Origin: Entonaema liquescens
Lineage: Eukaryota; Ascomycota; Sordariomycetes; Xylariales; Xylariaceae
Assembly (NCBI GenBank): GCA_902805475.1
Contig: CADCSX010000026.1
Coordinates: 1 to 64,000 of the forward strand
Length of the DNA stretch: 64,000 nucleotides
Direction: 5' to 3'
Part shown: one piece after another, positions 22,500 through 34,030 of the stretch
Layout of the letters: every line of letters begins with the position of its first letter
How positions within the stretch are numbered: position 1 is the first letter of the stretch
Made by a program: the position numbers and the translations under genes
Notes under the pieces: model-generated
What the model was told of the DNA's origin: nothing
The model's database searches: none
What the model saw: the letters and a program-made list of their open reading frames with translations, nothing else

Positions 22500-24723
22500 C
22501 TAGCTTACAGTGGCGATGAAGCTCTGGTATTGCTCATCATCGCCTAGTGGTTTCGTTATAGGCTTTTGCGGCGGAGTTGCAGTAGAAGACGCCTTGCTGT
22601 TCCACAGCACTCCGGGTTGTTGAGGCTGATTTGCTGGATCAGCCTTTGGCGTGCTGGTACCCTCCTCTGCTTGTTCCTCCTTATCCGCTCTTGGTAGGCG
22701 CATTGCAAGGAGGACATACTCAGCCCGTGTCATATTGTCCATAATATCATCCATGTAGCGTCGCACCTCATCCTGGGGGGCAACTACCCTAGCCAAGCTC
22801 TCTAAGTGCTTCGGGGATTGTGCATATATCCGAATCGTCACGGGCTGATAATAGTCCAATGCGGGATCCCCTCCGTACTCCAGCTTGCTTCCCTTTCTTA
22901 CTATGAGAAAGGAGGCAACGGCTTGAGTGGGATTAACAAACTCGATGATGCTGTACTTGGGGAATAGGTACCTATCACCAGTACCTCCGGAAAATTCCAG
23001 TACGATGGCTGAGATATCAGGCTTACTAGAGGGCGGCGGTCCTTTTGACCGTAGCGCCTGCTGGGAACTGGACGCATGAGCAGGTTGCCCTGACCCAGTA
23101 AGTGAGGCCTTTCTTGATACCGGGCCATTTTGCGCTGTTGGGCTCTCTACCCCATTCGCAGCTGTTGTTTGAGAAGCGCCCGTCGGCGCCTGCTGAGGCT
23201 TCGAAGTTTCCTTCACCACAAGATCTTTCAACTTGTCAAGAGTTGTCTTCAAATCTGTGGTATCTGTGAATTTAGTCTTGCCGTCTGCAATTCTTCTAAC
23301 AATGTCCCGCGTAGGGATATCATCTAAGGCCTTTTTCACGAGTAGAATCACTAACGGGTCGCTTCCAGGTGGCGTCCTCAGATCGTTCGATCTTTGGTGC
23401 GGGTTAGAAGCTAGAACAATATCAAGTATAGTCCTAACCTCATCAGCAAAATATTTCACCGTTCTTCCATCTACGATAAGGCGGTCCGCTGACGGGCCGT
23501 GCTGGCCTCCTTTTCTCTTATAATCCGCAGTGATCTGGTCGATTATCTTTTGAAAATGCGCCAACTCTGTCGGTGCAGCATCGCCAATAGCGACGCGCTT
23601 CATTAGATCACGGAGTTGAGGATCTTCAGAGGCCCTCTCCGCCAGTGTGACTATAATAGGATCGGCACCAGGAGCAGTCGGCGTTGCTGGTTTTGCGGCT
23701 GGGGTGGAAGGCTTGGCTGGCGCGGGGACAGTCGGCCCCGTGACGGCTGGGATTGCTCCTGAGTGAGGAGCATGTAACGGTCGGCTGGTATTCAACCCGG
23801 GCTGAGAGGGTCCCCTAGTTTGAGGGGGTGCTGGCTGTGAAGGGCCTGTTGCAGGAGGGAGCGTTGATGGATGCTGGGGAGCGGCAAGGACCGACTCTAG
23901 GCCGCGTGGGGAGGCTAGCGGCTTATTAGGAGGTATGGTAGCAGGGGGAGGGCGCTGCAGATCTGACTGCTGCGCCTGCGACTGAGGTTGAGTCGGAATT
24001 TGCGCCTGTACTGGCGGTTGCGTTGCCGAGGGAGGTTGGGGTTGCTGAGATGGTGGCTGTACCGGCGCTTGGGAAGGCGAGGCTAGTGGCGCGCTCGGTG
24101 TAGACGGTGTACTTGGTTTCGGCGGAGGGGGCATAGTACCATTTGGAGGACCATATTGTACGATGGGTCGGAAAGTAGAATTGGTGGTAGGCGCAGGTTT
24201 CGGGTCTTTGACAGCATACATAGTAGCTTCGAGAACGTGAGGCTCGACAGTAATTGTGACTTGGCCAATTTTGGTCATGCTATCTTTAGGAGGGTTGTTG
24301 GGGTCCTCTTTGACTACGCCTTTTCGTTTCGTAGGTTTGGTCCAGTACTTCTCGAAGACGCCTTCGTGAGCCCATTTCTGACGTGATCTAGAGAGTGATT
24401 CTGCTAGAACTCCGCTAAGATAATGATATTAGCGCATTTGCTGCCGTGAAACAAAACTGGTCAACACACCTTTCTTGGATGGACTGATAGTCCTTACTTA
24501 GGAGATCATCGGGTTGCGGATGCTCGACGGTCGGCAAGGGATTGCCAGCCTGGATAGATTTTGGTAGAGGGGGCGCTTCCGGGACAGCTTCAGTAGGTGC
24601 CGGAGTCGATTCTGCTGCTGGAGCTGGAGTTACAGATCGCTCGGGAGGTGTCGCGGTTCGCTTTTTGGTGACATGTTCGACTCTAGCGGCAGCCCTCGCG
24701 GGTAGCTTTCGCTTTCTCTCCAT
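22500..24723 (-). CDS. swc3: SWR1 chromatin-remodelling complex subunit, Swc3-like, 2 exons
   Basis: Probable nuclear subunit of the SWR1 complex, which exchanges H2A for H2A.Z in nucleosomes. Exons on the minus strand are 24723-24470 and 24414-22500, giving about 722 residues. The N-terminus KRKLPARAAARVEHVTKKR is basic. The splice joins YQSIQE to SGVLAESLSRSRQKWAHEG, followed by FEKYWTKPTKRKGVV and NNPPKDSMTKIG, the block I associate with the fungal Swc3 domain. A long Pro/Gln/Ser-rich linker (about 155-350) follows. Two similar short helical repeats (DPIIVTLAERASEDPQLRDLM and DPLVILLVKKALDDIPTRDIV) come next, then a conserved C-terminal domain with LEFSGGTGDRYLFPKYSI. It diverges from the ABHD12-like gene across 800 bases. 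Confidence is good for the family and lower for complex membership. Confidence 0.75.
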
Positions 24724-25527
24724 CGAAACGAAGTATACGAGGCTTCCTACCGCCCGCCGGAGCTAAATAGCGCAATCGTAGAAATGTAAAGATGAGAAAA
24801 GGAGACGTTATATTCCATTAATAGAAGGGAGAGGCTAAGTGCATCTTGGTAATAATAGCAGTCTTTTGGAACGTTATGTCAAAGGACTGGCTGACTTAAT
24901 ATAACGATACGTATAAGAAGACGAGAATCGCGAGAATGCAGTATAGATGAAGTTACGAGCTTATTAATTGACACGGTGCAATTAGACGTGAAGTCAACTT
25001 GGAATTTCGATTGGGTGGTGGAAATATGGGAAACTTTGGGAACTTTTTGAAACTTTTGGAACTTTTTGAAACTTTTGAAGGATAGCTTGATCAATAAACC
25101 AGAAGGAAAGAAGTGAGCGTTTGTGATTAGTGGTGGAAAGGCGGGTCTACTTTTTTTGATGTACCTACCAGCCTGCTGCTAATGGTACCTTAGCTAAATC
25201 CATACAGGTTATCCTGGGGGAGGATCAGGCTGTCAGGGTTCGCCGCAAGACCCGCATTCATATGCCAGCCGCGCAGCCGCGTTAACACGTAAACCCCTAC
25301 AAATAGAATTCAACTAACAGGTAGCGTGGAACGGGAGTAAACTTATACATACAAGTAGGTACCTAAGTACTTAAATCATACCTACCTAGGTAGCGCGACC
25401 GTGCAACATTACCTACATGTACTTACCTCATACATGAACATCCCATGGTTCCATGATCTAACATAATGTACTCACACCCCATGACCAAATACCAATAACT
25501 TACTTTACCTAATTCCTCAAAATTATA
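24724..25527. other. divergent intergenic region with near-repeats
   Basis: Shared upstream region of the Swc3-like and ABHD12-like genes. It contains a degenerate tandem repeat of AACTTTTTG/AACTTTTGG units (25030-25079) and a CCTACCTAGGTAG palindrome (25381-25393). No gene is supported. Confidence 0.5.
25030..25079. repeat. imperfect A/T-rich tandem repeat
   Basis: Units of the form GAAACTTTTGGAACTTTTT are repeated about 2.5 times with small changes. It lies in the Swc3-side promoter region. Confidence 0.7.
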
Positions 25528-27044
25528 ATGCAGAAACCGGAAAGACCAAACATCTCAAAGGTCATGACCTCGCGAACCTCACAATGGGCTATCCCCTTAA
25601 GCATTAGTTTAGGTGTCCCGATAGGTCTCTACGTACTTTTCATCTTACTAGGCGCTTCTCCTTTCTTTCAGAGACAGTAAGGTAACCATATATAATTCAT
25701 AATATATGCCTAGTGATGATATGCTAATAACAAGAATGTTTCTAGTTTTTTATACGGCCACCGAATCAATACATTGTTCTGGCATGACGTAAATAAACCA
25801 GAGTATTGGGGGTTCGCCAGTCAGTCCTCGCTTTAGGTAAGACGGATGTAAAGGAACAACTATGAACTAATGTAGTAAATCCGTAGGAAACCAAGTAACA
25901 CCGTTTTCTCTAAATACCGTCGATGAGCAGAGAATCTATGCGTGGCACATTCTACCTCTTCCAGCTTACCTGAAGCATGAGGACGAGATTCAGGCCCAAC
26001 AACCGGGTTACTCCGACGATATCACTAAGACCGTGTCATTTAAACTACTCAAAGATGATCCTGAAGCTCGCCTTGTAATATATTGTATGGAGGTCCAAGC
26101 GCCGCGTAGATCGCTACGAAATACTAACAACCGATCTATAGTTCATGGAGTCAGTGAATGTCCAGAGATTGGCGTCACTTAGAATTTGTAGTTGCTAATC
26201 CTCTTACACATTAGAACGTCGGCCATATTGCCCAGGGGTTCCGTCCTGACAGTTATCACACTCTAACTGATTCTTCCCATTACCATGTTTTAGCTATTGA
26301 TTACCGCGGCTTTGGTAAATCCACCGGTACGCCTTCAGAAGTAGGACTCCTTCAAGACGGTGTTGCTGCTGTGGACTGGGCAATGCATGTGGCAGGCATC
26401 CCAGCAAGCCGCATCGTCATAATGGGCCATAGTCTCGGGACGGCAGTTACGAGCGGCGTGGCAGAACATTTCGCGATGCAAGGAATTGAGTTCGCAGGTA
26501 TCGTTCTCATTGCTGGTTTCTCTGACCTGCCAACTCTCCTGTCTTCATACACGGTGGCGGGATTTATCCCAGTGCTTTCGCCGTTCCGCCCGTTCCCGTG
26601 TGTTCTCCGGTTCTTCCAAAACTTCATCGTGGATAAGTGGAAATCGGCAGACCGGCTTGCCCATGTTGCAAGCTTGACACGGACAAGGCTACGGTTGACT
26701 TTTATTCACGCCAAGAATGACTTCGAGATACCATGTCATGAGAGCGATGCGTTATTCAAATCCGCGGCTAGCGCCACGATTAGAGAAGATTCGAATTACG
26801 ATGACTTCTCAACATGGAAAGAACAGCGAACATTACGCAGAGATGATGGGACTTTTACGGCTGTTGTTGAAGCCGAACCGGATATAATTATAAGAGAAGA
26901 GCTTGTACCATATGGTGGTAAGTTAACCCAAGCAGGCAATAAGAATAAGAAAGGATACTAACGGGAGAAGGACATAACGAAGTGATTGTGTCTTCATCAG
27001 TCTCGCTCGCAGTTATGAGATCGTTTGAGCTTGGTACTAGTTAG
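25528..27044 (+). CDS. ABHD12-like alpha/beta hydrolase with an 8-base microexon, 6 exons
   Basis: Serine hydrolase resembling ABHD12-type (lyso)phospholipid or monoacylglycerol hydrolases. Exons are 25528-25676, 25746-25819, 25887-26084, 26142-26149 (8 bases), 26215-26917 and 26971-27044, in phase, giving 401 residues. An N-terminal membrane helix (AIPLSISLGVPIGLYVLFIL) is followed by TLFWHDVNKPEYWGFA and QVTPFSLNT. Splicing around the microexon yields LVIYFHGNVGHIAQG, the HG oxyanion-hole motif. Then come AIDYRGFGKSTG, the nucleophile GHSLG and the acid in FIHAKNDFEIP. The last exon supplies GGHNEVI with the base His; without it the frame would end in an unrelated KNKKGY. Branch sites ATACTAAC precede exons 4 and 6. 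The triad is complete; the substrate is inferred from the family. An endomembrane location is likely. Confidence 0.85.
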
Positions 27045-27376
27045 AGTCCCTGGGTTAGATGTATGCCTCAATACTATGCCTCAATACCAGAAATTTTATA
27101 TTCTCGTGCGCGAACTTGTGTCAAACATCAATCGTATAGGAGGTACATGTATACATTAAAGGTGCCAGATACATAGATGTATGTAATTAAAAAAGAACAT
27201 GCAACTATAGATTTATAGCGGGGTTAATATTGCCCCGCACTATAACCCTGCCATCAACCAGCTCCAATCTGCATTTACCTAAGCTGAACCAGAACCAGAA
27301 CACAACTCCAAGCATTTTATTTAGAGCACGCTTAATTGTTCTATCCTTCCCTCTATAATTCGTTAACCGGCTCACC
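27045..27376. other. intergenic region
   Basis: A short spacer lies between the ABHD12-like gene and the NMT gene, serving as the NMT promoter. It is A/T-rich and no separate element is identified. Confidence 0.6.
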
Positions 27377-29060
27377 ATGTCCGAGGAATCAAAGCTCGTT
27401 AAGGGCAAGGGAAAGGAAAAGGAGAAAGAGAAGGAAAAAGAAAAGGAAAGGGCTGCTAAGAAGATTCATAAGGCTATCGATGGCCTCTCCAAAGACCAAG
27501 TAACCCAACTACTCGACCTCAATCCCGCCCTTGCGAGCGAACTTGGCAGCGGAAGCAATGACGATCCCAATTCTGCTGCCGATGCCCTTAGGCGCCTCAA
27601 CCTCCAAGATATTATGACCGGGTTGGCTTCCAGTGGTAAAAACGTAAAGGACATGGGCGCCTACAAGTTTTGGGCTACCCAACCTGTTCCCAAGTTTGGT
27701 GAAGGCGACACCGACCAGCCTGTCGAGGAAGGTCCCATTAAGGTCCAGACAGTCGATGATATTCCTAAGGAACCTGCACCTCTGCTTGATGGCTTTGAAT
27801 GGGCCACCTTAGACTTGCTTGACGACTTCCAGCTGAAGGAGGTATGGGAATTGCTAAACGGCCATTATGTTGAAGATGACGAGGCTATGTTCCGCTTTAA
27901 TTACTCAACTAGTATTCTCAAATGGTAGGTTCCATGCTACAAAGCTACCTCCTTACATTCACTTTCGGAAATCAGTGAGGCAACCAGCTAACCTGTTCTC
28001 AGGGCTATGATGCCCCCTGGGTGGAAAAAGCAATGGCATAGAGGAGTTCGGGCTTCACAGTCCAAGAAGCTGGTTGCATTCATCGCTGCTATTCCCGTCG
28101 AATTGCGCGTTAGGGACAAAGTCTTACACGCCTCTGAAGTCAACTTCCTTTGCATACATAAAAAACTTCGTTCTAAGCGTCTTGCACCGGTACTTATCAA
28201 AGAAATAACGCGACTATGCAACTTAGAAGGCGTTTTCCAGGCCATTTACACGGGAGGTATCGTGCTTCCAAAGCCTGTAAGCACCTGTCGTTATTACCAC
28301 CGAGCTATCAATTGGCAGAAACTATACGAAGTCGGATTTAGCCCCTTGCCGCCAAAGAGCAAGCCTCAGTTGCAGATCAGGAAATATGCTGTGCCTGAAC
28401 GAACCTCAATTAGCGGACTAAGAGAGATGCAAAAGAAGGACGTCGGTGCTGTTCTAGATCTTCTCACCCGGTACTTGGCAAAGTATGAATTAGCCGCCGA
28501 GTTTGACAAGCAGGAAATTGAACACTGGCTACTGCACAACAAGAAAAACGCACTGGAAGAGCAAGTCGTCTGGACTTATGTTGTTGAGGTAATCCCCTTA
28601 ATTCGCATAAAAATTATACTTGAGCTAACCCTATTGGTAGGATGAACATAAGAAAATCACAGACTTTATCTCGTTTTATTGCCTCGAGTCCTCAGTTATC
28701 GGCCCTTCTAAACACTCGAATGTGAAAGCAGCTTACCTCTTTTACTATGCTACCGAATCAGGACTCACTACCCCCGTTGACAGAGAGGCCTTGAAAACGC
28801 GTCTAAATGCACTTGTCTCGGATTCTTTGGTCTTCTGCAAGCAGTATCAGTTCGATGTCTACAATGCTCTCTCGCTCATGGATAACGGTTTGTTCCTAGA
28901 AGAGCAAAAATTCGGCCCCGGAGATGGTCAGCTCCATTATTATCTCTTTAACTACCGAGCGAATCCGATAGCCGGTGGTGTTGATAAGAGAAACCGCTTG
29001 GACCCTGAGACACTAAGTGGCATTGGGTTTGTCAAACGCTCCAAAATCGTCGGGTATTAG
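27377..29060 (+). CDS. nmt1: glycylpeptide N-tetradecanoyltransferase (N-myristoyltransferase), 3 exons
   Basis: Transfers myristate from myristoyl-CoA to N-terminal glycine of proteins in the cytosol; essential in fungi. Exons are 27377-27924, 28003-28588 and 28641-29060, giving 517 residues. The N-terminus has a Lys/Glu-rich run (KGKEKEKEKEKEKER), a ribosome-targeting-like region. The core begins near residue 95 (YKFWATQPVPKF), then FEWATLDL, LNGHYVEDDEAMFRFNYS, the signature EVNFLCIHKKLRSKRLAPVLI, ITRLCNLEGVFQAIYTGG, WTYVVED, FYCLESSVI and YYLFNYRANPIAGGVD. The C-terminus is unusual: family proteins known to me end shortly after the GxGxV motif in a Leu or Gln whose carboxylate is catalytic, whereas here GIGFV is followed by KRSKIVGY. 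Exon boundaries are clear and I see no intron that would shorten the end. Confidence 0.95.
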
Positions 29061-29901
29061 TCGCTAATATTACAATAGTAAAACGCAAATTTGAGCTTAT
29101 ACGAGTGCTTGGCCTACCCGGATGTTGCCATGTCTTTAAGAGTATATAGACAGCACGTGTCTCGCCTCGGATACCCGGGGGCAGAGATCCTCATGTAAGG
29201 AGCTCTTTAACTAGACCAATTTATCATGACCAGCTATCACATGGTCCTACGCGGAGTTCTCCGCAGCGGATCTACAGGGACGCCGGACCTCGAAGCTCCA
29301 GCTTACACCACCCCAGGCCTTTTCAGGCTGCTTCAGGTGCCCGTTATTCGGGAACATTTTGGAAGGATTGCGGTAATTATTCGCTCGGGTAGATACATTT
29401 CTAAATGATACCTGAAGTACAGCCTGAGAAGGCTTGAACCACCTTGAACCAATCAAATGCCTTGTGCCTGTCCCGATATGTTGCTCAATAAATTGGGATC
29501 GGAAATGCCTGTGATGTTGCCATATATATGCAGCCAATTGATGAAGTCCTTATCGCTTTATTAAAGCATACATTTTTCGTGTGTCCTAGCCATGAAAAGA
29601 TTTGTCAAGTATTTTCTAGACGCCACAGATCCCCTCGTACTCGCCCGCACACGTGGCAGAAGTCGGATGATATTCGCCGGCGTTGTTGGTGTGTCAGTGT
29701 CTCCAGGAACGTCCACGTCTTTGCGAGTCAATGCTCATACCGCAAATCAAAGTTGAGGCCCGTGAGCCTGTGGCGTTCCCTGAGTAACATGACTCAAGTT
29801 GCCTCAGAGGCTCCCGGGAAGTGGGAGAAGGTCGAGATTCACATTCTCGAAGGCTACTACTTCTCTTGCGGTTAACGACACTGGCGAACATCTATCCGAA
29901 T
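29061..29901. other. intergenic region
   Basis: Short frames on both strands (60-115 codons) overlap and lack recognisable similarity. No gene is supported, although 29790-29876 has a 28-codon frame (MTQVASEAPGKWEKVEI..) that could be a leader peptide of the next candidate gene. Confidence 0.45.
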
Positions 29902-30276
29902 ATGTGCGAATACATGTTGTTAAAGTGGTACTGTGAAGAGTGCGGAGCAGTATGCTTTTCCTCTAGACCCTTCCCGCCCGTCCTACGCATATCCCATCCA
30001 CGAGAATAATCCATAAAACATTTCCCAAGGCTATGGTGCCCCCCGAAACAGGTTCTTACGAGCTTAATACATTACCCTGAAAACTTGTTCTGCGAGAGCA
30101 ATGGAGGCTAACTAATCTCCTTACAGTGGTACACTAGCGATGAAGTCAAAGTCGAGGACTGTGAGGAATATGATGAGACGGGCGAGTGCGGTCACAAGGA
30201 CGTCGTAAGAGAGGAGGAGTCAGACGCCGGTGGGCTCTGCGACGACTGCACTCCAAAAGAGGACGCGGACTTTTAA
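29902..30276 (+). CDS. possible small Cys-rich (zinc-ribbon-like) protein, 2 exons
   Basis: A hand-built model joins 29902-29949 to 30127-30276 through a GTATGC donor and a TTACAG acceptor preceded by GGCTAACTAAT, a good branch site. The result is 65 residues: MCEYMLLKWYCEECGA, then WYTSDEVKVEDCEEYDETGECGHKD, then GGLCDDCTPKEDADF. It has three CxxC or CxH groups (CEEC, CGH, CDDC), a pattern seen in small fungal zinc-binding proteins of unknown role. There is no signal peptide, and the protein is acidic apart from the N-terminus. The in-phase splice, branch site and Cys pattern are the only support, and an additional 5' exon is possible. Confidence 0.4.
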
Positions 30277-30590
30277 AGGAGTCTATCCTAGATGGCGGAG
30301 TTTTGAGACAAAAAAAGGGGGCCCTTCATAATAAAATTCGGGATGGTAAATGTTAGCGTCCATACTCAGACTATGGTCTGAAAACTCCCCAAACTGCATA
30401 TCTTTATTTGCTCTTAGTTAACACCTGCTAACCACCAATACTTCTCCAGATACTTCCATCCCAGGTGTTCAGAATACCTTCATGCATCCATCTGGGTAGA
30501 TAAAAAAAAATCATTTTCATCAGCCAAAAAAGAAATATAATAAAAATATCGGGAGTCCCATCATTTTGCAGGGGTATATGATACCCGGCG

Positions 30591-30655
30591 TGGTATCTGT
30601 GGTCTAATGGTTTACAAACGAACTTGATTCGATCGACCGACCCCCCTTTTTTTTT
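30591..30655 (+). other. tRNA-like fragment with T-run terminator
   Basis: GTGGTCTAATGGTT at about 30598-30611 matches the D-arm / A-box of eukaryotic glycine or glutamate tRNAs. TTGATTCGATC at 30624-30634 resembles a B box, and a run of nine T at 30647-30655 resembles a polymerase III terminator. The boxes are too close for a complete tRNA and no anticodon arm fits between them. A decayed tRNA or tRNA-derived element is possible, as is chance. Confidence 0.25.
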
Positions 30656-33097
30656 CCTACCCCGGAGTAATAAATCAGATGACTATGGGGACATGCCCAT
30701 GCCACAAACGCTATATGGTGACCACATTTATATGCACAGCTAAATTTAGGCTCAGTTGCATACCCCCCAGGTGGATGGATAGAGCCGACGTATAATACGG
30801 GTTTTGTTTCATCGGTTGGGTTAACCGCGCGAATAGAATCGGCCCCGGCGTACAGGATACATAGGATAGTTGGTGTTGGATGAGTTGGTCTTGGGCAGTG
30901 AGTTTACGCGGATCGCAATTGTACCCGGGGAAGAAAAAGCAAGGTATTTCAGGTGTGGGATCTCCATAAGGCGGAATAAGAAGTCTTTGTATGGCTACGA
31001 CGAGCGGCAGTTCTGACCCTTTTCAAACTTGATTATGCACCTATGGTACACGGCCCGGTGGGCCCTTCTTGTTGACATATTCCAATCCCGCTGCTATTGT
31101 AATAGGTATGTGTAATAGAGATGCCAATTGCTCTTTGCCGGACAGCATTCTAGGCTCCTATACGAGGTGTCTATTCGTACGGTCGTATGTATGTATAATG
31201 CAGCCTATAGTCCTCCCGTTAAGGAGTCTATAATTAGCAGCTTCCCCACAATCTGTTAAAGAGTGTTCCAAAATTAATAGTATGGAAATTCTAAGACCCG
31301 TAAAACGGGTTATATGGATCTAAAACTAAGAATTATGATAATTGGCTCTTTTCAAGTTACATGTTTTACTATGAGCAATGGATATATACTTCGGAGTTGC
31401 TTAACTACTCCTTAAATGGGAATATCCTTGTGTTTCCAAGGAATGGAAGATAGGACAAGTTATTTACAATTTTCTTTGAAATCTTACTTTTGCAGTTAAA
31501 TTTACAAGGAGCACCATTTTACCCAAACATATGCCACTGCCATTCATAATTTCTAAAGCGCCTAGGTGAGTGTATAAATCGGACTACCTTGGAATGTCAA
31601 GGAACTAGGTCATATAGTCTGATCAATCGATATGTTGAGATAACTTGAACTGTAAGGACATGAAGGTTCTTAATATAATATATGGACTTGTACACATTTC
31701 TTTACAAAGACGCTGGCATCAACCTCTCTGGACGAAACGCTGATATCCGGAACAATCATGAAAGTATTCCGGTAATGGCTTTCCTAGATATAATGACGTT
31801 GTTTTTGAATTCGTCGTTATCAACTTCCACATGCAGTATTCGTATAGGAGAGTTAGGATATTCTCAAAAGTCTTCTATTCGTTTCATTACTGGTTGAGGA
31901 TTGACAAAACGTCATTTCTTGTAATTCTATGGTAGAATTACCTATATAATATAAAGATAGACTATCATCTCAGTTAACTACCATTATATGCAACCTGAAT
32001 TACTACGAAGTCACGGCTAGTAGTAAAATAACCACTGTAAACCTGTGTAATTAGTACCTATTCTTGAGTGTTGCATTACCTATTCTCTAGATTTTTATTC
32101 TACAGTGTTTATACGGCAGTTGACACAACGTATTTTGTCTTTAGTGAGTACATAGATGTACCCAAACTAGGATCTGGTATATGCGCATAGTCTCGGTTTT
32201 ATTTCAAAGAGAATTTATTTTAATTGGCGCTGCACGGAAGCGAACTGTAACATCAACATCGAGAACCCTGTCATACAAACTTTGATGTCAAACAGTCCTC
32301 TACTTCTATGGAAGCTTCTCTCACTAATATAAGTATCATTGGAAAGTATAGCCATGATAATATAGTAACTAACCAACTATAGTCCTTAGAAGATCGGTCG
32401 CGTATCCATTTGTAGAAGGGATATATCATGCCTCTAGACGGGTTGGCTTACTATTTGTACTACATAATTGATAGCACTCATTGGCTCTAATAATATTTTT
32501 CTATATTCCTCTCGATACTACAGTATCTACGTAGATATCATATACTGGTTCCCCCACCGATATCCGTCACTCGTAGGTAATAGAAGCCGACCGATGGCCG
32601 GTACTACGTGTGTATGGAGGGGAAAATAGATGATACCATCGTAAGGCTTTGATGACATGATGCGGAGAAAGGTCCAAGCTGGTAGCCAATGAGAACAGCG
32701 TTACAGCACGCAATACGCTCCCATTCTATAAACGGACTAGTGAGGGGTTACTCTATTGACTCGGCCTTGCGCCAGGGCGTCGTGGGCTGCGCGGGGCAAG
32801 TCAAAAGGAAGCCTTCGACGAGAAAACATAAGATAATCAATGAATTGCGACATTTACGAAAGTAGTCTGTTAATTCCCGTTTAGGTTTTGATAGCCATGA
32901 TGAAGGCTGGCTATTGGTCAGGCGTGAATTCTAAACCAATCTATCTATCTTCGATCCATGCCTCCCCCTAGCCACCACCAGCTTAGCCCAGCCGCATGTG
33001 AACAGTATCCCGAGCGAACGGATTACTTATTACTTATTAGAACTCAATGTAGTGATTATATAGCTGACGTCGTACGCTAGTCAGACATCAAATCAGC

Positions 33098-33160
33098 CCT
33101 CCCTCCTTTTAACCATCTCCTCTTCTTTCTTTTTTCTGACTCGTGATACCCATCTTCACT
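33098..33160 (+). promoter_or_regulatory. pyrimidine-rich core promoter of the peroxiredoxin gene
   Basis: Long C/T-rich tracts (CCCTCCCTCC and CTCTTCTTTCTTTTTTC) lie 60-120 bases before the start codon. Such tracts typically sit just upstream of transcription starts in highly expressed fungal genes. Confidence 0.4.
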
Positions 33161-33215
33161 AAATACCCAGTCGCGTTTCCGTCCAATACTTTATACCACA
33201 CTCATACTAATCACA

Positions 33216-34030
33216 ATGGCTGACTCCCGAGCTGCACCGTAAGTCTCCTGGCTTTTATTTTGTTAAGTCCTTCAAGCTGTCCATTTAGCTCACACGTCAA
33301 TGTAGTCTCCGCCTGGGCTCTATCGCCCCCAACTTCCAGGCCGAAACCACCAAAGGTCCTATTGACTTCCACGAGTTCGTAGGAGACAACTGGGTTGTTT
33401 TCTTCTCCCACCCCGAAGACTTCACACCTGTTTGCACCACCGAGCTCGGTGCCTTCGCCAAGCTCGAGCCCGAATTCACTAAGCGAGGTGTTAAGTTGAT
33501 CGGCTTATCTGCCAACACCCGTGGTAGCCACGAGAGCTGGATCAAGGACATTGACGAGGTTACGGGCGGCCACGTCGCATTCCCCATCATTGCTGACAAG
33601 GAGCGCAAGGTTGCTTACCTCTATGACATGTAAGAGTTCACTTTGAGCCCCGCTTAGAAATGAGTACTGACGGGGTCATCCGCGCCTTAGGCTTGACTAC
33701 CAAGACACCACCAACGTCGACGAGAAGGGTATTGCTTTTACCATTCGCTCTGTCTTCATCATCGACCCTAAGAAGACCATCCGAACCATCCTTTCCTACC
33801 CCGCATCCACTGGTCGCAACTCGGCCGAGGTTCTGCGAATTGTCGACTCTCTTCAGACCGGAGATAAGCACAAGGTCACCACCCCGATCAACTGGGTCCC
33901 TGGTGACGACGTCATCGTTCACCCTAGTGTCAAGAACGAGCAGGCTAAGGAGCTATTCCCTGACTTCCGTGTCGTCAAGCCGTACTTGAGATTCACTCCC
34001 CTTCCTAAGGAGAAGGCTACCGTTGCGTAA
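33216..34030 (+). CDS. 1-Cys peroxiredoxin (Prx6 type), 3 exons
   Basis: Thiol peroxidase that reduces hydrogen peroxide and organic or lipid peroxides. Exons are 33216-33238 (23 bases), 33306-33629 and 33691-34030, giving 228 residues. The peroxidatic Cys is in DFTPVCTTELG (C51), preceded by FFSHPED. The Prx6-type C-terminal domain is present, with TGRNSAEVLRIVDSLQ, INWVPGDDVIVHPSV and the final YLRFTPLP. C51 is the only cysteine in the protein, which confirms the 1-Cys mechanism. No clear mitochondrial presequence is visible, so a cytosolic location is likely. A pyrimidine-rich promoter suggests strong expression. Identification is secure. Confidence 0.95.

Larger units (their letters stand above)
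30277..33215. other. gene-poor intergenic region
   Basis: Nearly 3 kb without a supportable gene. It contains a tRNA-like fragment with a T run (30591-30655). From about 31100 to 32550 it is strongly A/T-rich. The 71-codon frame at 31682-31897 is not recognisable. The last 150 bases are the pyrimidine-rich promoter of the peroxiredoxin gene. Confidence 0.5.

Noticed and set aside
31682..31897. 71-codon plus-strand frame
   Set aside because: It sits in A/T-rich gap DNA, has no family resemblance, and no neighbouring exon in phase was found.
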